Assembly: GCF_029964055.1 (NCBI RefSeq)
Contig: NZ_CP124836.1
Span: 2,914,001-2,978,000 of the forward strand
Source: Arthrobacter sp. EM1
Lineage (GTDB): Bacteria; Actinomycetota; Actinomycetes; Actinomycetales; Micrococcaceae
DNA: 64,000 nt
Direction of reading: 5' to 3'
The number at the start of each line of letters is the position of its first letter. The first letter of the stretch is position 1. The notes beneath the pieces are model-generated. The model ran no database searches. It saw nothing but the letters and a program-made list of their open reading frames with translations, and was not told the origin of the DNA. Made by a program: the position numbers and the translations under genes. Positions 35,618-44,554 of this stretch are shown one piece after another.

Positions 35618-35727
35618 GGTCCCAGTTTAGCCGCCGGAAGCGGCCCCGCCCCACCGGGGCCGCAGCCGGCGTTCTGTGGTGTGGGCCGGGAAGCGCCGGG
35701 AGCGCCGGCGGCGACTAGACTGTTTAC

Positions 35728-36144
35728 ATGCTCCGTGTAGTGGTCGTTGTCGCTGTTCTCGTCGTATTCGTCTATGGACTTGTCGATGTGATCCGCACTG
35801 ATCCCCGCCAGACCAAAGGCATCTCGAAGCCGGCCTGGGTTGTGGTGCAGATCGTCCTCCCGGTCATTGGCGCCATCCTGTGGTTCCTCATCGGCCGGCC
35901 CCGCGGCACCGCCCCCGTGCGCGCCGCCTACAGCCACACCAGCGCGCCCGACGACGACCCGGATTTTCTGCGCAACCTCGAGCTCCGCCGCCGCAGCCAG
36001 GCCGAAGCAGAGCGGCTCAGGAAGCTAAAAGCCGAACTGGACGCCAAAGAGCGCACCGACGATGACGGCAAGGGCGCACGCGGCTCCGGGTCCGGCGAGG
36101 CCCACGGCAGCAGCGACCCGCAGGGTACCGACGAAGTCAAATAG
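35728..36144 (+). CDS. PLDc_N domain membrane protein
   Basis: 138 residues. Helix 1 is ~4-22, then VIRTDPRQTKGISKPAWVVV and helix 2 (QIVLPVIGAILWFLIGRPRG), the two-helix PLD nuclease N-terminal module without a phospholipase domain. The rest is a charged, probably coiled region (LRRRSQAEAERLRKLKAELD) and a Gly/Ser-rich tail. The function is unknown; the module is typical of small membrane proteins in actinobacteria. It is convergent with the cytochrome c operon. Confidence 0.83.
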   Translation: MLRVVVVVAVLVVFVYGLVDVIRTDPRQTKGISKPAWVVVQIVLPVIGAILWFLIGRPRGTAPVRAAYSHTSAPDDDPDFLRNLELRRRSQAEAERLRKLKAELDAKERTDDDGKGARGSGSGEAHGSSDPQGTDEVK

Positions 36145-36330
36145 TCCGGGCCCAACGAGACCGGGCCCAGGCTGCTTCTAATCCGTCACGGCCACTCCAA
36201 TCCGGCGCCGGCGTGACAACTTCCGCCGCTGCCAGGGTGCGGGCGGCGCTGACAAAGATGGCCGCCATGCCGGTTGGCACAGCGGCCATCCCTGGCACAT
36301 CCGTAAAGCCCTGGCCCGGCACCATTTGGT

Positions 36331-36378
36331 CCGGCGGGCGGGCCGGCGGGCGGGCCGGCGGGCGGGCCGGCGGGCGGG
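36331..36378. repeat. Four perfect 12-bp tandem repeats
   Basis: CCGGCGGGCGGG is repeated four times without a mismatch (36331-36342, -36354, -36366, -36378). The block ends exactly at the stop codon of ccsB (36379-36381). The rest of the 36145-36330 gap holds a GGGCCC-containing hairpin after the PLDc_N gene and no gene that I can support. Confidence 0.9.
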
Positions 36379-37488
36379 CTAGAGCCCGGAGTAGGAGTGC
36401 AGGCCGTTGAAGAACTGGTTCACGATCGTGAAGTTGAAGACCACACACAGGTAACCGACAATCGACAGCCAGGCCGCGCGCGTGCCGGTCCAGCCACGGG
36501 TGGCACGGGCGTGCAAGTAGCCGGCGTAGACCACCCAGATCACGAAGGTCCAAACTTCCTTGGTGTCCCAGCCCCAGAACCGGCCCCAGGCCTTCTCGGC
36601 CCAAATGGCCCCGAACATCAGCGTAAAGGTCCAGCCGACGAAGGCGATGGCGTTGATCCGGTAGGAGAGGTTTTCAAGGCTCAGCGCCGAGGGCACCAGG
36701 CGCATAAACCCCAGCTTGTCCCGGCCGCCTGCGGCAATGGACTTTTGCCGGTGCGTCTGGACCAGCTGGAGTGCCGACATCGCGAACGTCAGCGTGAACA
36801 GCGCCGAGGACATCACCGCGATGGACACGTGGATAAGCAGCCAGTAGCTCTGCAGTGCCGGAACGAGGTGCCCCACCGGCGTCCAGTAGGCCACGGAGGC
36901 AGCCACGAGCATAATGATCGCCAGGCCCACCACGAAGGTGCCCAGGAAGCGCAGGTCGCGGCGGATCAGGACCACCAGGAACACGGCGACGGCCACGAAT
37001 GCGCCCGTGGTCAGGAACTCATACATGTTGCCCCATGGCACCCGGCCGGAACCGAGCGCCCTCGTGAGGACACCGGCGGCGTGAATGGCGACGCCCAACA
37101 CGGTCAAGGCGACGGCGACCCGGGCAGGTGCCCGGCGTTCGGCAGAATAGCGCATCGCCCCGTCCGCGGTTCCGCCGATGCCCGCCGCGTTCCCGGCTGC
37201 AGCACCGGAGACGTTCGAGGTCGGGCGCTCAGCCCGGCCGATCGGCCCGGCCACGTCGGCATCTGCCCGGTCCACGCCGGCGCTGGAGGCGCCTACGCCG
37301 GCGGCAACGGGTACGCGCGCCGCTTCGGCGGCCGAGAGTTCAGCGGCCTTCAGGTCCACCGCGCGAAGTGTTTTGCTGCTCTTGGCCAGGTCCCACGCGA
37401 AGGCGATAAATGCCACCGTGTACGTGCCGGCTGCGAGGAGCATAAACAGCTCGCTGTACTGGCCCATGGTTTCGTTGATGGGGAACAT
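36379..37488 (-). CDS. ccsB: Cytochrome c biogenesis protein CcsB/ResC
   Basis: 369 residues with about eight membrane helices. RFWGWDTKEVWTFVIWVVYAG is the WWD-type haem-handling loop, and LIHVSIAVMSSALFTLTFAMSAL holds a conserved His. With ResB it forms the system II haem transporter and synthetase that attaches haem to apocytochrome c outside the membrane. An Ala/Gly-rich insert (~60-120) after the first helix is longer than in most homologues. The ATG overlaps the resB stop by one base (TAATG). Confidence 0.93.
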   Translation of the reverse strand: MFPINETMGQYSELFMLLAAGTYTVAFIAFAWDLAKSSKTLRAVDLKAAELSAAEAARVPVAAGVGASSAGVDRADADVAGPIGRAERPTSNVSGAAAGNAAGIGGTADGAMRYSAERRAPARVAVALTVLGVAIHAAGVLTRALGSGRVPWGNMYEFLTTGAFVAVAVFLVVLIRRDLRFLGTFVVGLAIIMLVAASVAYWTPVGHLVPALQSYWLLIHVSIAVMSSALFTLTFAMSALQLVQTHRQKSIAAGGRDKLGFMRLVPSALSLENLSYRINAIAFVGWTFTLMFGAIWAEKAWGRFWGWDTKEVWTFVIWVVYAGYLHARATRGWTGTRAAWLSIVGYLCVVFNFTIVNQFFNGLHSYSGL

Positions 37489-39359
37489 TACTGATCCTTC
37501 TTTGACTCAGGCGAGCCTGCTGTGGACTGGATGACGTCGGTTGCGGGTTGTTCCGTAAAGGTCTGTGTGTCAGCGTCGGCGCCCGCGCCGGTGGCCGCCC
37601 GGCCATTATCCGCCGTTGCGCTGGGAACAGGCTGGGAATCTGCCCCGTCGCCGCCGAGATCCCAGGCCCCGGCGAGCAGCTTGCGGATCGCGGCGGCTTC
37701 CCCGGCCAGCCGGTGGTCTTCGCCCCGGGCCAGGAGGCCGTATTCGACCATGGTGCGGCCGTCCTCGTGCGAACCAACCCGGACCCAGACGCGGCGGCGG
37801 TTCACGTAAAGCGACGTCACCAGGCCCGCCACTGCCAGGAGCGCGAAGATCAGGGCGTACAGCTGGCCGGGATTATGGTGAATGTCGACGCCGACATAGC
37901 GCTTCACGCCGTCGAAGCTGATGGTGCCCTTGCCGTCCGGCAGGGTGTGCGTGGTTCCCGGGGTGAGGACGATGCCCTTTGTCGGCAGATTCCGGGCGTT
38001 GAGCGGAGTCAGCTTTTTGACATCGAGTTCGAAGACGTTTTGCGGCGCTCCGTCGTTGAGTCCCAGGTCGCCGAAGTAGGAGTTCAGGGTCAGCTGCGGG
38101 TTGATCAGCTCGGGATCGCCGCTGAAGGAGACGCCCGCATCGGTCACGAAGGCCGTGGGCAGGAAAAAGCCGGCGAAAGCCAGCTGATCCGGCTTGGCAT
38201 CGGGGACCTTGATCACCACCGATGAGTAGTAATTTTCGCCCTGCAGCTTGGCCACCACCGGGCCCTGCATCGCGACGTTCCCGGCGCCGTCGCGGACAGT
38301 CACCACCGGGGCGTAACCATTGCCCGTCAGGTACATGCTGGTGCCGCCCAGGCTCAGCGGGTCATTGACCTTCAGCACCTCTTTCTTGGCGGGTGCATCG
38401 GGGGTCTCCTTGGTGGTCACGTCGGCCGTGAAGTCGATCGGCTGGCCGAACTTGCCCTTGGATTCGCGGTCAAAAGTGATCTGGAATTTATCCAACTGCA
38501 CCGAGTAGGGCTGCAGCTGGCCGCTCTGGAAGTTGGTGCCGGGGGTGAACTGGTCGTAGCCGACAAGGGTGTTCACGAAGGTGTCTCCCTCCACCAGGAT
38601 CCGCTGGCCGCTGTAGCCGAACAGCCCGCCAATCGCAACGGAAACCAGCACGCCGATCAGCGAGGTGTGGAACAGCAGGTTCCCGACTTCGCGCAGGAAG
38701 CCGCGCTCGGCCCCCAGCGAGGGACGGGCGCCGTCGCGGTCGCGCACATCGACGCGGTAGCCGCGTTTCGCCAGCAGCCCGGCGGCGTCGGATATTGCGC
38801 CCGACGCCGGGATCCCGGCGTCGGCGGGAATCACGAGCGTGCCGTACTCCGGCAGCCGGGACAGCCGTGCGGGCGTCCGCGGCGGCTGGGACCGCATGGC
38901 CTTGTAGTGCGCGATGGCGCGCGGGACGACGCAACCGATCAGGGAAACGAAGAGCAGGATATAGATCGCGGAGAACCATGCCGAGGAGTACACGTCGTAC
39001 AGCTGCAACGTATCGAGGACCTTGCCGTAATCCGGGTGGTCCTTGATGTACTGGGTCACGGTCGAAGGGTTGGCGGGCCGCTGCGGGAAGAGCGAACCGG
39101 GAACGGCCGCCACTGCCAGCATCAGCAGCAGGAACAACGCCGTGCGCATGCTGGTCAGCTGGGTCCAGGCCCAGCGGAGCATGCCCAACGCGCCCAGCGT
39201 GGGCAGGACTGCTTCGGTCTTGGCGCTCGCCACCGGACCGCCGGTGCCGGAAGCACCGCGCTTTCCCGGCTTCCCGCCCGCGGCGGCATCGGGTTCGGGG
39301 CCCTCGGGCGTGGTGCCGGGGGGCGGGGACTTCTTCTCTACGTTCACTCGCTCGCTCAT
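37488..39359 (-). CDS. resB: Cytochrome c biogenesis protein ResB
   Basis: 623 residues from ATG 39359, which overlaps the ccdA stop (TGATG). After a charged N-terminus come membrane helices at ~75-95 (MRTALFLLLMLAVAAVPGSL), ~135-155 and ~230-250. A large outside domain (~260-530) follows, including GDTFVNTLVGYDQFTPGTNF, then a last helix near 545 (YALIFALLAVAGLVTSLYVN). It is the partner of CcsB in system II. The C-terminal ~60 residues are Ala/Gly/Asp-rich and low complexity. Confidence 0.93.
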   Translation of the reverse strand: MSERVNVEKKSPPPGTTPEGPEPDAAAGGKPGKRGASGTGGPVASAKTEAVLPTLGALGMLRWAWTQLTSMRTALFLLLMLAVAAVPGSLFPQRPANPSTVTQYIKDHPDYGKVLDTLQLYDVYSSAWFSAIYILLFVSLIGCVVPRAIAHYKAMRSQPPRTPARLSRLPEYGTLVIPADAGIPASGAISDAAGLLAKRGYRVDVRDRDGARPSLGAERGFLREVGNLLFHTSLIGVLVSVAIGGLFGYSGQRILVEGDTFVNTLVGYDQFTPGTNFQSGQLQPYSVQLDKFQITFDRESKGKFGQPIDFTADVTTKETPDAPAKKEVLKVNDPLSLGGTSMYLTGNGYAPVVTVRDGAGNVAMQGPVVAKLQGENYYSSVVIKVPDAKPDQLAFAGFFLPTAFVTDAGVSFSGDPELINPQLTLNSYFGDLGLNDGAPQNVFELDVKKLTPLNARNLPTKGIVLTPGTTHTLPDGKGTISFDGVKRYVGVDIHHNPGQLYALIFALLAVAGLVTSLYVNRRRVWVRVGSHEDGRTMVEYGLLARGEDHRLAGEAAAIRKLLAGAWDLGGDGADSQPVPSATADNGRAATGAGADADTQTFTEQPATDVIQSTAGSPESKKDQ

Positions 39360-40114
39360 CAGATCGGCAATTTCACATCGGTTTGGAACCAGTACTGCAA
39401 CTCGGAAACCCAGTGCCCCCATACGCCGCTTGCCATCAGCAGGCCAAGGCCCACCAGGATTGCGCCGCCGATGCGCTGGATGGCGAGCCGGTGCCTGCGG
39501 AAGAAGGACATCACGCCAACGCCCCGGCGCACCGCCAGCGCGATCAGCAGGAAGGGGATCCCCAGGCCCAGGCTGTAGACGAACGCCAGGAAGGCTCCCT
39601 TGGCCGCCGAGGAACCACCGGAGAGGCTCAGCAGCTGGACCGCGGAGTAGGTGGGGCCGATGCACGGTGCCCAGCCGAGGCCGAAGGTGATGCCCAGCAG
39701 CGGCGCGCCCCACAGCCCGGCCGGCGGTTTCGATTGGATCTTGGCGTCGCGTTGGAGCCAGCCGAAGCCACCCATAAACACCACACCCATAACGACCACT
39801 AGGAGGCCCAGCACCTGGGTGATCCAGGCATTCTGGGTTCCGGTGATCAGCGTCCCCAGCTGGCCGAACGCCCCGCCGAGCAGGACAAAGACCACCGAGA
39901 AACCCAGGACAAAGAGCCCGATCCCCGCCAGCATGCGGCCGCGCCTCTGCTTCTGCAGGTCAACGCCGGTCAGTCCCGTGACGTAGCCCAGATAACCGGG
40001 GACCAGCGGAAGCACACACGGGGAAAGGAAAGAGACAAAGCCGGCCAGCAGCGCCACCGGGATGGCAAGCAGCAGTGAACCGCTCAGGATGGCTTCAGCG
40101 AAGGGGCTGTTCAC
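39359..40114 (-). CDS. ccdA: Cytochrome c biogenesis protein CcdA
   Basis: 251 residues with six membrane helices. The two redox cysteines are in FLSPCVLPLVPGYLGYVTG (helix 1) and GWAPCIGPTYSAVQ (helix 4). CcdA carries electrons from cytosolic thioredoxin across the membrane to ResA, which reduces apocytochrome c. It lies between resA and resB in the operon. Confidence 0.95.
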   Translation of the reverse strand: MNSPFAEAILSGSLLLAIPVALLAGFVSFLSPCVLPLVPGYLGYVTGLTGVDLQKQRRGRMLAGIGLFVLGFSVVFVLLGGAFGQLGTLITGTQNAWITQVLGLLVVVMGVVFMGGFGWLQRDAKIQSKPPAGLWGAPLLGITFGLGWAPCIGPTYSAVQLLSLSGGSSAAKGAFLAFVYSLGLGIPFLLIALAVRRGVGVMSFFRRHRLAIQRIGGAILVGLGLLMASGVWGHWVSELQYWFQTDVKLPI

Positions 40115-40128
40115 AGTGCTCCTGCCCG

Positions 40129-40749
40129 CTACTCGGCCACGGCAGCGGCGATAAGGGACTTGAGGGTGCCCTTTTGGATCTCGCCAAGCACACGGGACGC
40201 CACGCGGCCCTGTTTGTCGAGCACAAGAGTGGTGGGCACGGCTCCCGGGGGGACCAGACCGGACACGGCCAGGAGCACAGCGCCGTCTTTGTCATTAAAA
40301 CTCGGGTAGCTCAGGCTAAACGTCTTGTCGAAGGCGTCCGCGGTGGCCTTCTCGTCCCGGAGGTTGACCCCGAAGAACTGAACGCCCTGGCTCTTGAACT
40401 CCTGATGCAGCTCTTCGAGCGCGGGCGCCTCCACCCGGCACGGAGCGCAGGCCGCGAACCAGAAGTTGAGCACGGTGACCTGCCCGGGGAAGGCCTCTGC
40501 CGTTACCTCGGTACCGTCGAAGAGTGTGCCCTTGATGGCAACGGGGTTCTTGCGGTCGGCGGCCGCGAATTCCGTGACCGACCCGTCGCCGGCCACGTAG
40601 TTCTTGTTGTCGCCCGCCCTGGCCTGCTGGGCCAGGGCGTCCTCCTGCGCGCAGCCGGAGAGTCCCAGCACGACGGCGAGCGCCGCGCCGCCGGCCGTCA
40701 GGACGTTGCGGCGGCTCACGGGCGACGCGGCCGTGTGGTTTCGGTTCAT
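40129..40749 (-). CDS. resA: ResA/TlpA-like thioredoxin lipoprotein
   Basis: 206 residues from ATG 40749, two bases after the upstream phosphatase gene; a longer frame lies inside that gene. The N-terminus has RRNVL and a lipobox (LGLSGC), so it is a lipoprotein on the outer face of the membrane. The redox site is FAACAPCRVEAPAL (CxxC), followed by the TlpA-type insert GVQFFGVNLRDEKATADAF and cis-Pro GAVPTTLVLD. It reduces the CxxCH of apocytochrome c with electrons from CcdA. Confidence 0.93.
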   Translation of the reverse strand: MNRNHTAASPVSRRNVLTAGGAALAVVLGLSGCAQEDALAQQARAGDNKNYVAGDGSVTEFAAADRKNPVAIKGTLFDGTEVTAEAFPGQVTVLNFWFAACAPCRVEAPALEELHQEFKSQGVQFFGVNLRDEKATADAFDKTFSLSYPSFNDKDGAVLLAVSGLVPPGAVPTTLVLDKQGRVASRVLGEIQKGTLKSLIAAAVAE

Positions 40750-40751
40750 GC

Positions 40752-41417
40752 TCAAGCTCCAGGGGTGCTGGAGGCACCGGGAAGAAGGGCTGCCGCGGGT
40801 TCGCTGTACTCGACCCGCAGGAGGTTCCCGGCGTCGCCGAACACCAACGAGGTGACCGAAGTCAGGGTGCATTCACGTTTGCGCGGATCATGCCAGAGCG
40901 GTTTACCCTCGGCGCTGAGCCGGGTGGCCCAGATGGGCAGCTGGTGGCTGACGAGGATGGCCTCTGCGCCCGTTCCACCGAGTTCGATGGCGCGGAGCCG
41001 GGCGTCCTGTACTGCGGCCATAACCCGGGCCGCCTGGTCCTTATAGGACTCGCCCCAGGAGGGCCGGAACGGGTTGCGCAGCATCGGCCAGTGCTTCGGC
41101 TTGAGGATCTCCGCCTTGTCGACGTGGAGGCCCTCGAAATAATTGGCCGCCTCGATAATCCGCGCCTCGGTGGTGATGTCGAGGTTTAGCGCCTCGGCGA
41201 TGGGCTGCGCCGTTTCCTGGGCGCGGGTCAGCGGCGAGGCGGCGAGGTGGACGATCTTTGCCCCCTGGGCAGAGCTGGCACGGAAGTGGTCAGCGAGCGT
41301 CCGGGCCATCTCCCGGCCAAGATCGGAGAGGTGGAATTCGGGCAGCCTGCCGTACAGGACGCCCTCGGGGTTGTAGACCTCGCCGTGGCGGAGCAAATGG
41401 ACAGTGGCTTGGGGCAT
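40752..41417 (-). CDS. Histidine phosphatase family protein
   Basis: 221 residues of the phosphoglycerate-mutase-like clan. The RHG motif is TVHLLRHGEVYNPEGVLYGR, ASPLTRAQETAQPIAEAL is the substrate loop, and the second catalytic His is in AILVSHQLPIWA. Cytosolic. The substrate is unknown. It is the first gene of the resA-ccdA-resB-ccsB operon, a common actinobacterial arrangement, but no role in cytochrome assembly is established. Confidence 0.9.
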   Translation of the reverse strand: MPQATVHLLRHGEVYNPEGVLYGRLPEFHLSDLGREMARTLADHFRASSAQGAKIVHLAASPLTRAQETAQPIAEALNLDITTEARIIEAANYFEGLHVDKAEILKPKHWPMLRNPFRPSWGESYKDQAARVMAAVQDARLRAIELGGTGAEAILVSHQLPIWATRLSAEGKPLWHDPRKRECTLTSVTSLVFGDAGNLLRVEYSEPAAALLPGASSTPGA

Positions 41418-41457
41418 GTGTACCAGTTTCTCAAAGGGCAGGGCTAATGACGAAATC

Positions 41458-41578
41458 TTCTACAAGAAGTAGAACTCAAGAGTTTTCAGAAATGTTCCCC
41501 GGGGTTGGAATAAAAGATGCAAATGCATGTTTATACTGGGTGCAGCGCTTAGTTGAGACTTCAACCAATGAAGTTTCA
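41458..41578 (+). promoter_or_regulatory. yceI promoter region with three palindromes
   Basis: An AT-rich stretch. TTCTACAAGAAGTAGAA (41458-41474) is a palindrome with 6-base arms. A TGTTTATACT extended -10 type box lies near 41529-41537. Downstream of it are GTTGAGACTTCAAC (41552-41565) and TGAAGTTTCA (41569-41578), which resemble MarR-type operators and would block a transcript. No MarR gene is in the window. Confidence 0.5.
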
Positions 41579-41628
41579 GCTGACGATCAGACCTACCGTA
41601 CGACCCACCCGACTCAAGGAGAAACACC

Positions 41629-42177
41629 ATGGCACTTCCCACTAACGTCACCACCGGCACCTGGACCCTTGACAACTCGCACAGCGAGATTGCCTTCACC
41701 GTCCGCCACGCCGGCATCAGCAAGGTCCGCGGCCAGTTCAAGGATGCGGAGGCCACCCTTGGCCTCGCCGAGAACGTGGCCGAGTCCACGGTCCACGCCA
41801 CGATCAAGACCGCCAGCTTCGACTCCGGCGACGCAAACCGCGACGGCCACGTGCGCGGCGAAGACTTCTTCGACGTCGAGAAGTTCCCGGAAATCTCCTT
41901 CGTTTCCACCGGCATCGTGCCCAAGGGCGACAGCTATGAACTCCAGGGCGAGCTCACCATCAAGGGTGTCACCCGCCCCGTGGCCCTGGCGACCGAGTTC
42001 AACGGCGTTGCCGTCGACCCCTTCGGCATGACCCGCGCCGGCCTGTCCGCAGAAACCACAATCAGCCGCAAGGACTTCGGCCTGACCTGGAACGCGGTCC
42101 TCGAAGCCGGCGGTGTCCTCGTCAGTGACAAGGTGGCCGTCAACCTCGAACTGGCCTTCATCGCCCCCGCAGCCTAG
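41629..42177 (+). CDS. YceI family protein
   Basis: 182 residues, a lipocalin-like YceI barrel: GTWTLDNSHSEIAFTVRHAG at the front, GQFKDAEATL, then HVRGEDFFDVEKFPEISFVS and LTIKGVTRPVAL in the conserved places. YceI proteins bind isoprenoid or other amphiphilic molecules, and some respond to stress. There is no signal peptide, so this one is cytosolic. It is preceded by a regulated-looking promoter and followed by a hairpin terminator. Confidence 0.93.
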   Translation: MALPTNVTTGTWTLDNSHSEIAFTVRHAGISKVRGQFKDAEATLGLAENVAESTVHATIKTASFDSGDANRDGHVRGEDFFDVEKFPEISFVSTGIVPKGDSYELQGELTIKGVTRPVALATEFNGVAVDPFGMTRAGLSAETTISRKDFGLTWNAVLEAGGVLVSDKVAVNLELAFIAPAA

Positions 42178-42221
42178 CCGGCAGCTAACCACCGGCCGGC
42201 CGGCTCCGGCGCCGGCCGCTT

Positions 42222-42256
42222 ACACCCCGCTTCATCCCCGTGACGGAGCGGGGTGT
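42222..42256 (+). terminator. Hairpin terminator after yceI
   Basis: ACACCCCGCT (42222-42231) pairs with AGCGGGGTGT (42247-42256), followed by TTGCGTT; the U-tract is weak. The remaining gap up to 42548 is GC-rich and I see no gene in it. Confidence 0.65.
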
Positions 42257-42548
42257 TGCGTTAAGTCGGCGGCCGGGGCTTTGTCGAATCGGCCGCGTTT
42301 GGGCGGCACCCACCCCATGGCCTCCGGGTCGGGACTGCTAGCCGGAGCTTCCCGGGTTCGCCATGCCGGAGAGCCCCGGTGATGGCCCGTTGACGGCCAG
42401 GTGACGGCCCGGCCACGCGCAGAGAATACGCCTCGAGAATGATCCGCGCGGGCACCGGCCCGCGGTACGGTGGGAGGAATCCAGGCTGGGGGCAGGGCAG
42501 GAATCTGTTTCCGGTATCCGAACCAGAGTGCCATGCAAAGGAACGCCC

Positions 42549-43337
42549 ATGAGTATCCCGCCCGTCCCGCCGTCAAACCCGGACTCCCCCGCCCCCGGCG
42601 AACAGCCGGCGCCCCACTACGGCCAGAACGATCCCCAGCACGGCCAGCAGCCGCCCTCCGCCCCGCAGTACGGCCAGGTGTCGCCTGCCGCTCCGGAGTA
42701 TGGCCAGGCGCCCTCGGCACCGCCCTACGGCCAGCAGGCTGCCCCGCAGTACGGCCAAAACTCCCCGCAGGCCCCGCAGTACGGCCAGAACCCGCCGCCG
42801 TATGGACAGCCGCAGTACAACCAGCCGCAGTACAACCAGTCCCCCTATGCCCAGTACCCCTCCGGGCAGCTGCAGGCCAAACCCGCCATGCCGCAGCTGG
42901 TCAACACCGCTTTCTGGCTCATCGTCGCATCGGGCGCGGTGTGGATCATCTCCCTGCTGCTGGCGGTCGGCACCCTGGACACTCCCGGAACGCGGGCCAT
43001 GTTTGAACAGCAGATGTCTGCCAGCGGGGCTGATATCCGGTTCGAAGACCTCAGGGGTGCCCTGGTGGGCAGCATCGTGGTCTTCGCAGTGATCAGCGCC
43101 GGGCTCTATGCCCTCGTGGCCTTGAACGTGCGCAAAGGCAAAAACTGGGCCAGGATCCTGGGCACCGTCTTCGCTGCCCTCTCCCTGTTCAGCCTCTTCC
43201 CGCTCAGCATCGGCACCCTGGCAGTCCTGCTGGGCATCGCCGGCATCGTGATGTTGTACCTGCCGGCAACGGCCCCGTACTTCAGCAAGCAGCAGCCGTT
43301 CGCCAACCCCTATGGGCAGCCGGGCAAACCGAACTAG
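42549..43337 (+). CDS. Pro/Gln/Tyr-rich membrane protein
   Basis: 262 residues from ATG 42549, with AAAGGA upstream; an in-frame ATG at 42528 is less well placed. Residues 1-110 are an imperfect repeat of (A/P)PQYGQ-like units, disordered and probably cytosolic. About four membrane helices follow: ~122-145, ~175-195, ~205-225 and ~225-240. It ends in another Pro/Gly/Gln tail. Such proteins are common in Micrococcaceae and have no known function. The membrane part resembles DUF4064-like four-helix proteins, but I am not sure of the family. Confidence 0.75.
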   Translation: MSIPPVPPSNPDSPAPGEQPAPHYGQNDPQHGQQPPSAPQYGQVSPAAPEYGQAPSAPPYGQQAAPQYGQNSPQAPQYGQNPPPYGQPQYNQPQYNQSPYAQYPSGQLQAKPAMPQLVNTAFWLIVASGAVWIISLLLAVGTLDTPGTRAMFEQQMSASGADIRFEDLRGALVGSIVVFAVISAGLYALVALNVRKGKNWARILGTVFAALSLFSLFPLSIGTLAVLLGIAGIVMLYLPATAPYFSKQQPFANPYGQPGKPN

Positions 43338-43401
43338 CGCGCACCAGCTACTAGCCGGGCAACGGCGCAAGGGGCGCGGGAGCCGGACGGGCTGACTTTA
43401 A

Positions 43402-44109
43402 CTAGCCAGCAACCTCCGGGTCCTGCGCCCTTTGTGCGTGGTAGGCGAGGATCTGCAGTTCGGTGGCCATATCCACTTTTCTCAGGTTGACCCCCGGCGG
43501 AACCTGCAGCATCACCGGGGCAAAACTGAGAATGCTTCGCACCCCGGCGGCAATCACCCGCTCGCAGACGTCCTGTGCAACGGCGGCCGGCAGGGCCAGC
43601 ACTACCATGTTCGCGCCCGTGCGTTGCAGTACCGGCTCCAGGTCGGCGGCGTCGCTGACCCGCAGCCAGCCCACTTCGCTGCCCACCACCATCTGGTCCG
43701 CATCGAAGATCGCCACAATATCGAAGCCCCGGGATTCGAAGCCACCGTACCGGGCCAGCGCCTTACCCAGGTTTCCGGCGCCGACGATGGCCACTTTCCA
43801 GTCGTGCGTCAGGCCCAGGGCCGCTGCTATATGCCTGTTGAGGAACTGCACTTCGTAGCCCACGCCGCGGGTCCCGTAGGACCCGACGTAGGAAAGGTCT
43901 TTGCGGAGGGTGGAGGAGCTGACGCCCGAGGCCTCGGCCAGCGACTCGGACGAGACGCGGTCAACCCCCTCCGCAAGCAAGGTGGTCAGGGCGCGCAGAT
44001 AGATGGTCAGCCGGGACACGGCCGCGGGCGGAATCTGCTTGGCGGCAGTCCCTGATCCCCCCGGCACGGCCTCAGGGGATGAATCCAGCGAAGTCACTAT
44101 CTGCTCCAT
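43402..44109 (-). CDS. rex: Redox-sensing repressor Rex
   Basis: 235 residues. An N-terminal winged helix (SRLTIYLRALTTLLAEGVDR, SSSTLRKDLSYVGSYGTRGVGY) binds DNA, and a Rossmann domain (VAIVGAGNLGKALARYGG, IFDADQMVVGSEV) binds NAD(H). Rex senses the NADH/NAD+ ratio and releases genes for respiration or fermentation when NADH builds up. It lies downstream of a glutaredoxin-like gene on the same strand. I found no clear Rex box (TTGTGA/TCACAA) in the gaps I read. Confidence 0.95.
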   Translation of the reverse strand: MEQIVTSLDSSPEAVPGGSGTAAKQIPPAAVSRLTIYLRALTTLLAEGVDRVSSESLAEASGVSSSTLRKDLSYVGSYGTRGVGYEVQFLNRHIAAALGLTHDWKVAIVGAGNLGKALARYGGFESRGFDIVAIFDADQMVVGSEVGWLRVSDAADLEPVLQRTGANMVVLALPAAVAQDVCERVIAAGVRSILSFAPVMLQVPPGVNLRKVDMATELQILAYHAQRAQDPEVAG

Positions 44110-44181
44110 TGAGTCGCGTTGTGACTTCCACTCTAGGGCCCCCGCAGTTCGGCGAACAAAGCGCCCGGCTCCGGCGACGGG

Positions 44182-44442
44182 TCAGGGCTGCTGGCCCAGC
44201 GCCCGCCGCAGCGTCCGGTCCAGCCGGACTTCGTCGATCTTCCAGAAGTCCCGCTGGACACCATCCACCAGCACCACGGGAATCTCCTCGGCAAAGCGCT
44301 CCCGCAGTTCGGCGTCGTCGTCCACCAGCTGTTCGCGCCATCCGATTCCCAGGCTCTTTGTGACGCGGTCGACGGCGGCGCGCGCCGCCGAGCACAGGTG
44401 GCAGTCAGCTTTGGTGATGAGGACGACGTCGGGGCTTGGCAT
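44182..44442 (-). CDS. Glutaredoxin-like protein
   Basis: 86 residues from ATG 44442; the longer frame upstream has no support. A thioredoxin-like fold with the redox motif KADCHLCSAAR (CHLC) and EEIPVVLVDGVQRDFWKIDE, where the cis-Pro follows the second helix. It belongs to the glutaredoxin 2/DUF836 group often found next to rex in actinobacteria. It may pass electrons in thiol exchange. It is probably co-transcribed with rex (72-base gap). Confidence 0.88.
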   Translation of the reverse strand: MPSPDVVLITKADCHLCSAARAAVDRVTKSLGIGWREQLVDDDAELRERFAEEIPVVLVDGVQRDFWKIDEVRLDRTLRRALGQQP

Positions 44443-44554
44443 GGCTCCACGGTAGCCCGGCGGCCCGTCCGGCGTCGACGCCGCCGCGGAGCCAAGCCAC
44501 TCCGCGGTGAGCCGCCGGGACAAAACCGGACCCGTCGGTGACTAGACTCGTGGC

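Noticed and set aside
36213..36410. 65-codon frame running through the 12-bp repeats into ccsB
   Set aside because: Depends on the repeat array for half its length (GGRAGGRA) and has no ribosome site.
41258..42031. 257-codon frame across the start of the phosphatase and yceI genes
   Set aside because: Crosses a real promoter region and reads yceI out of frame.
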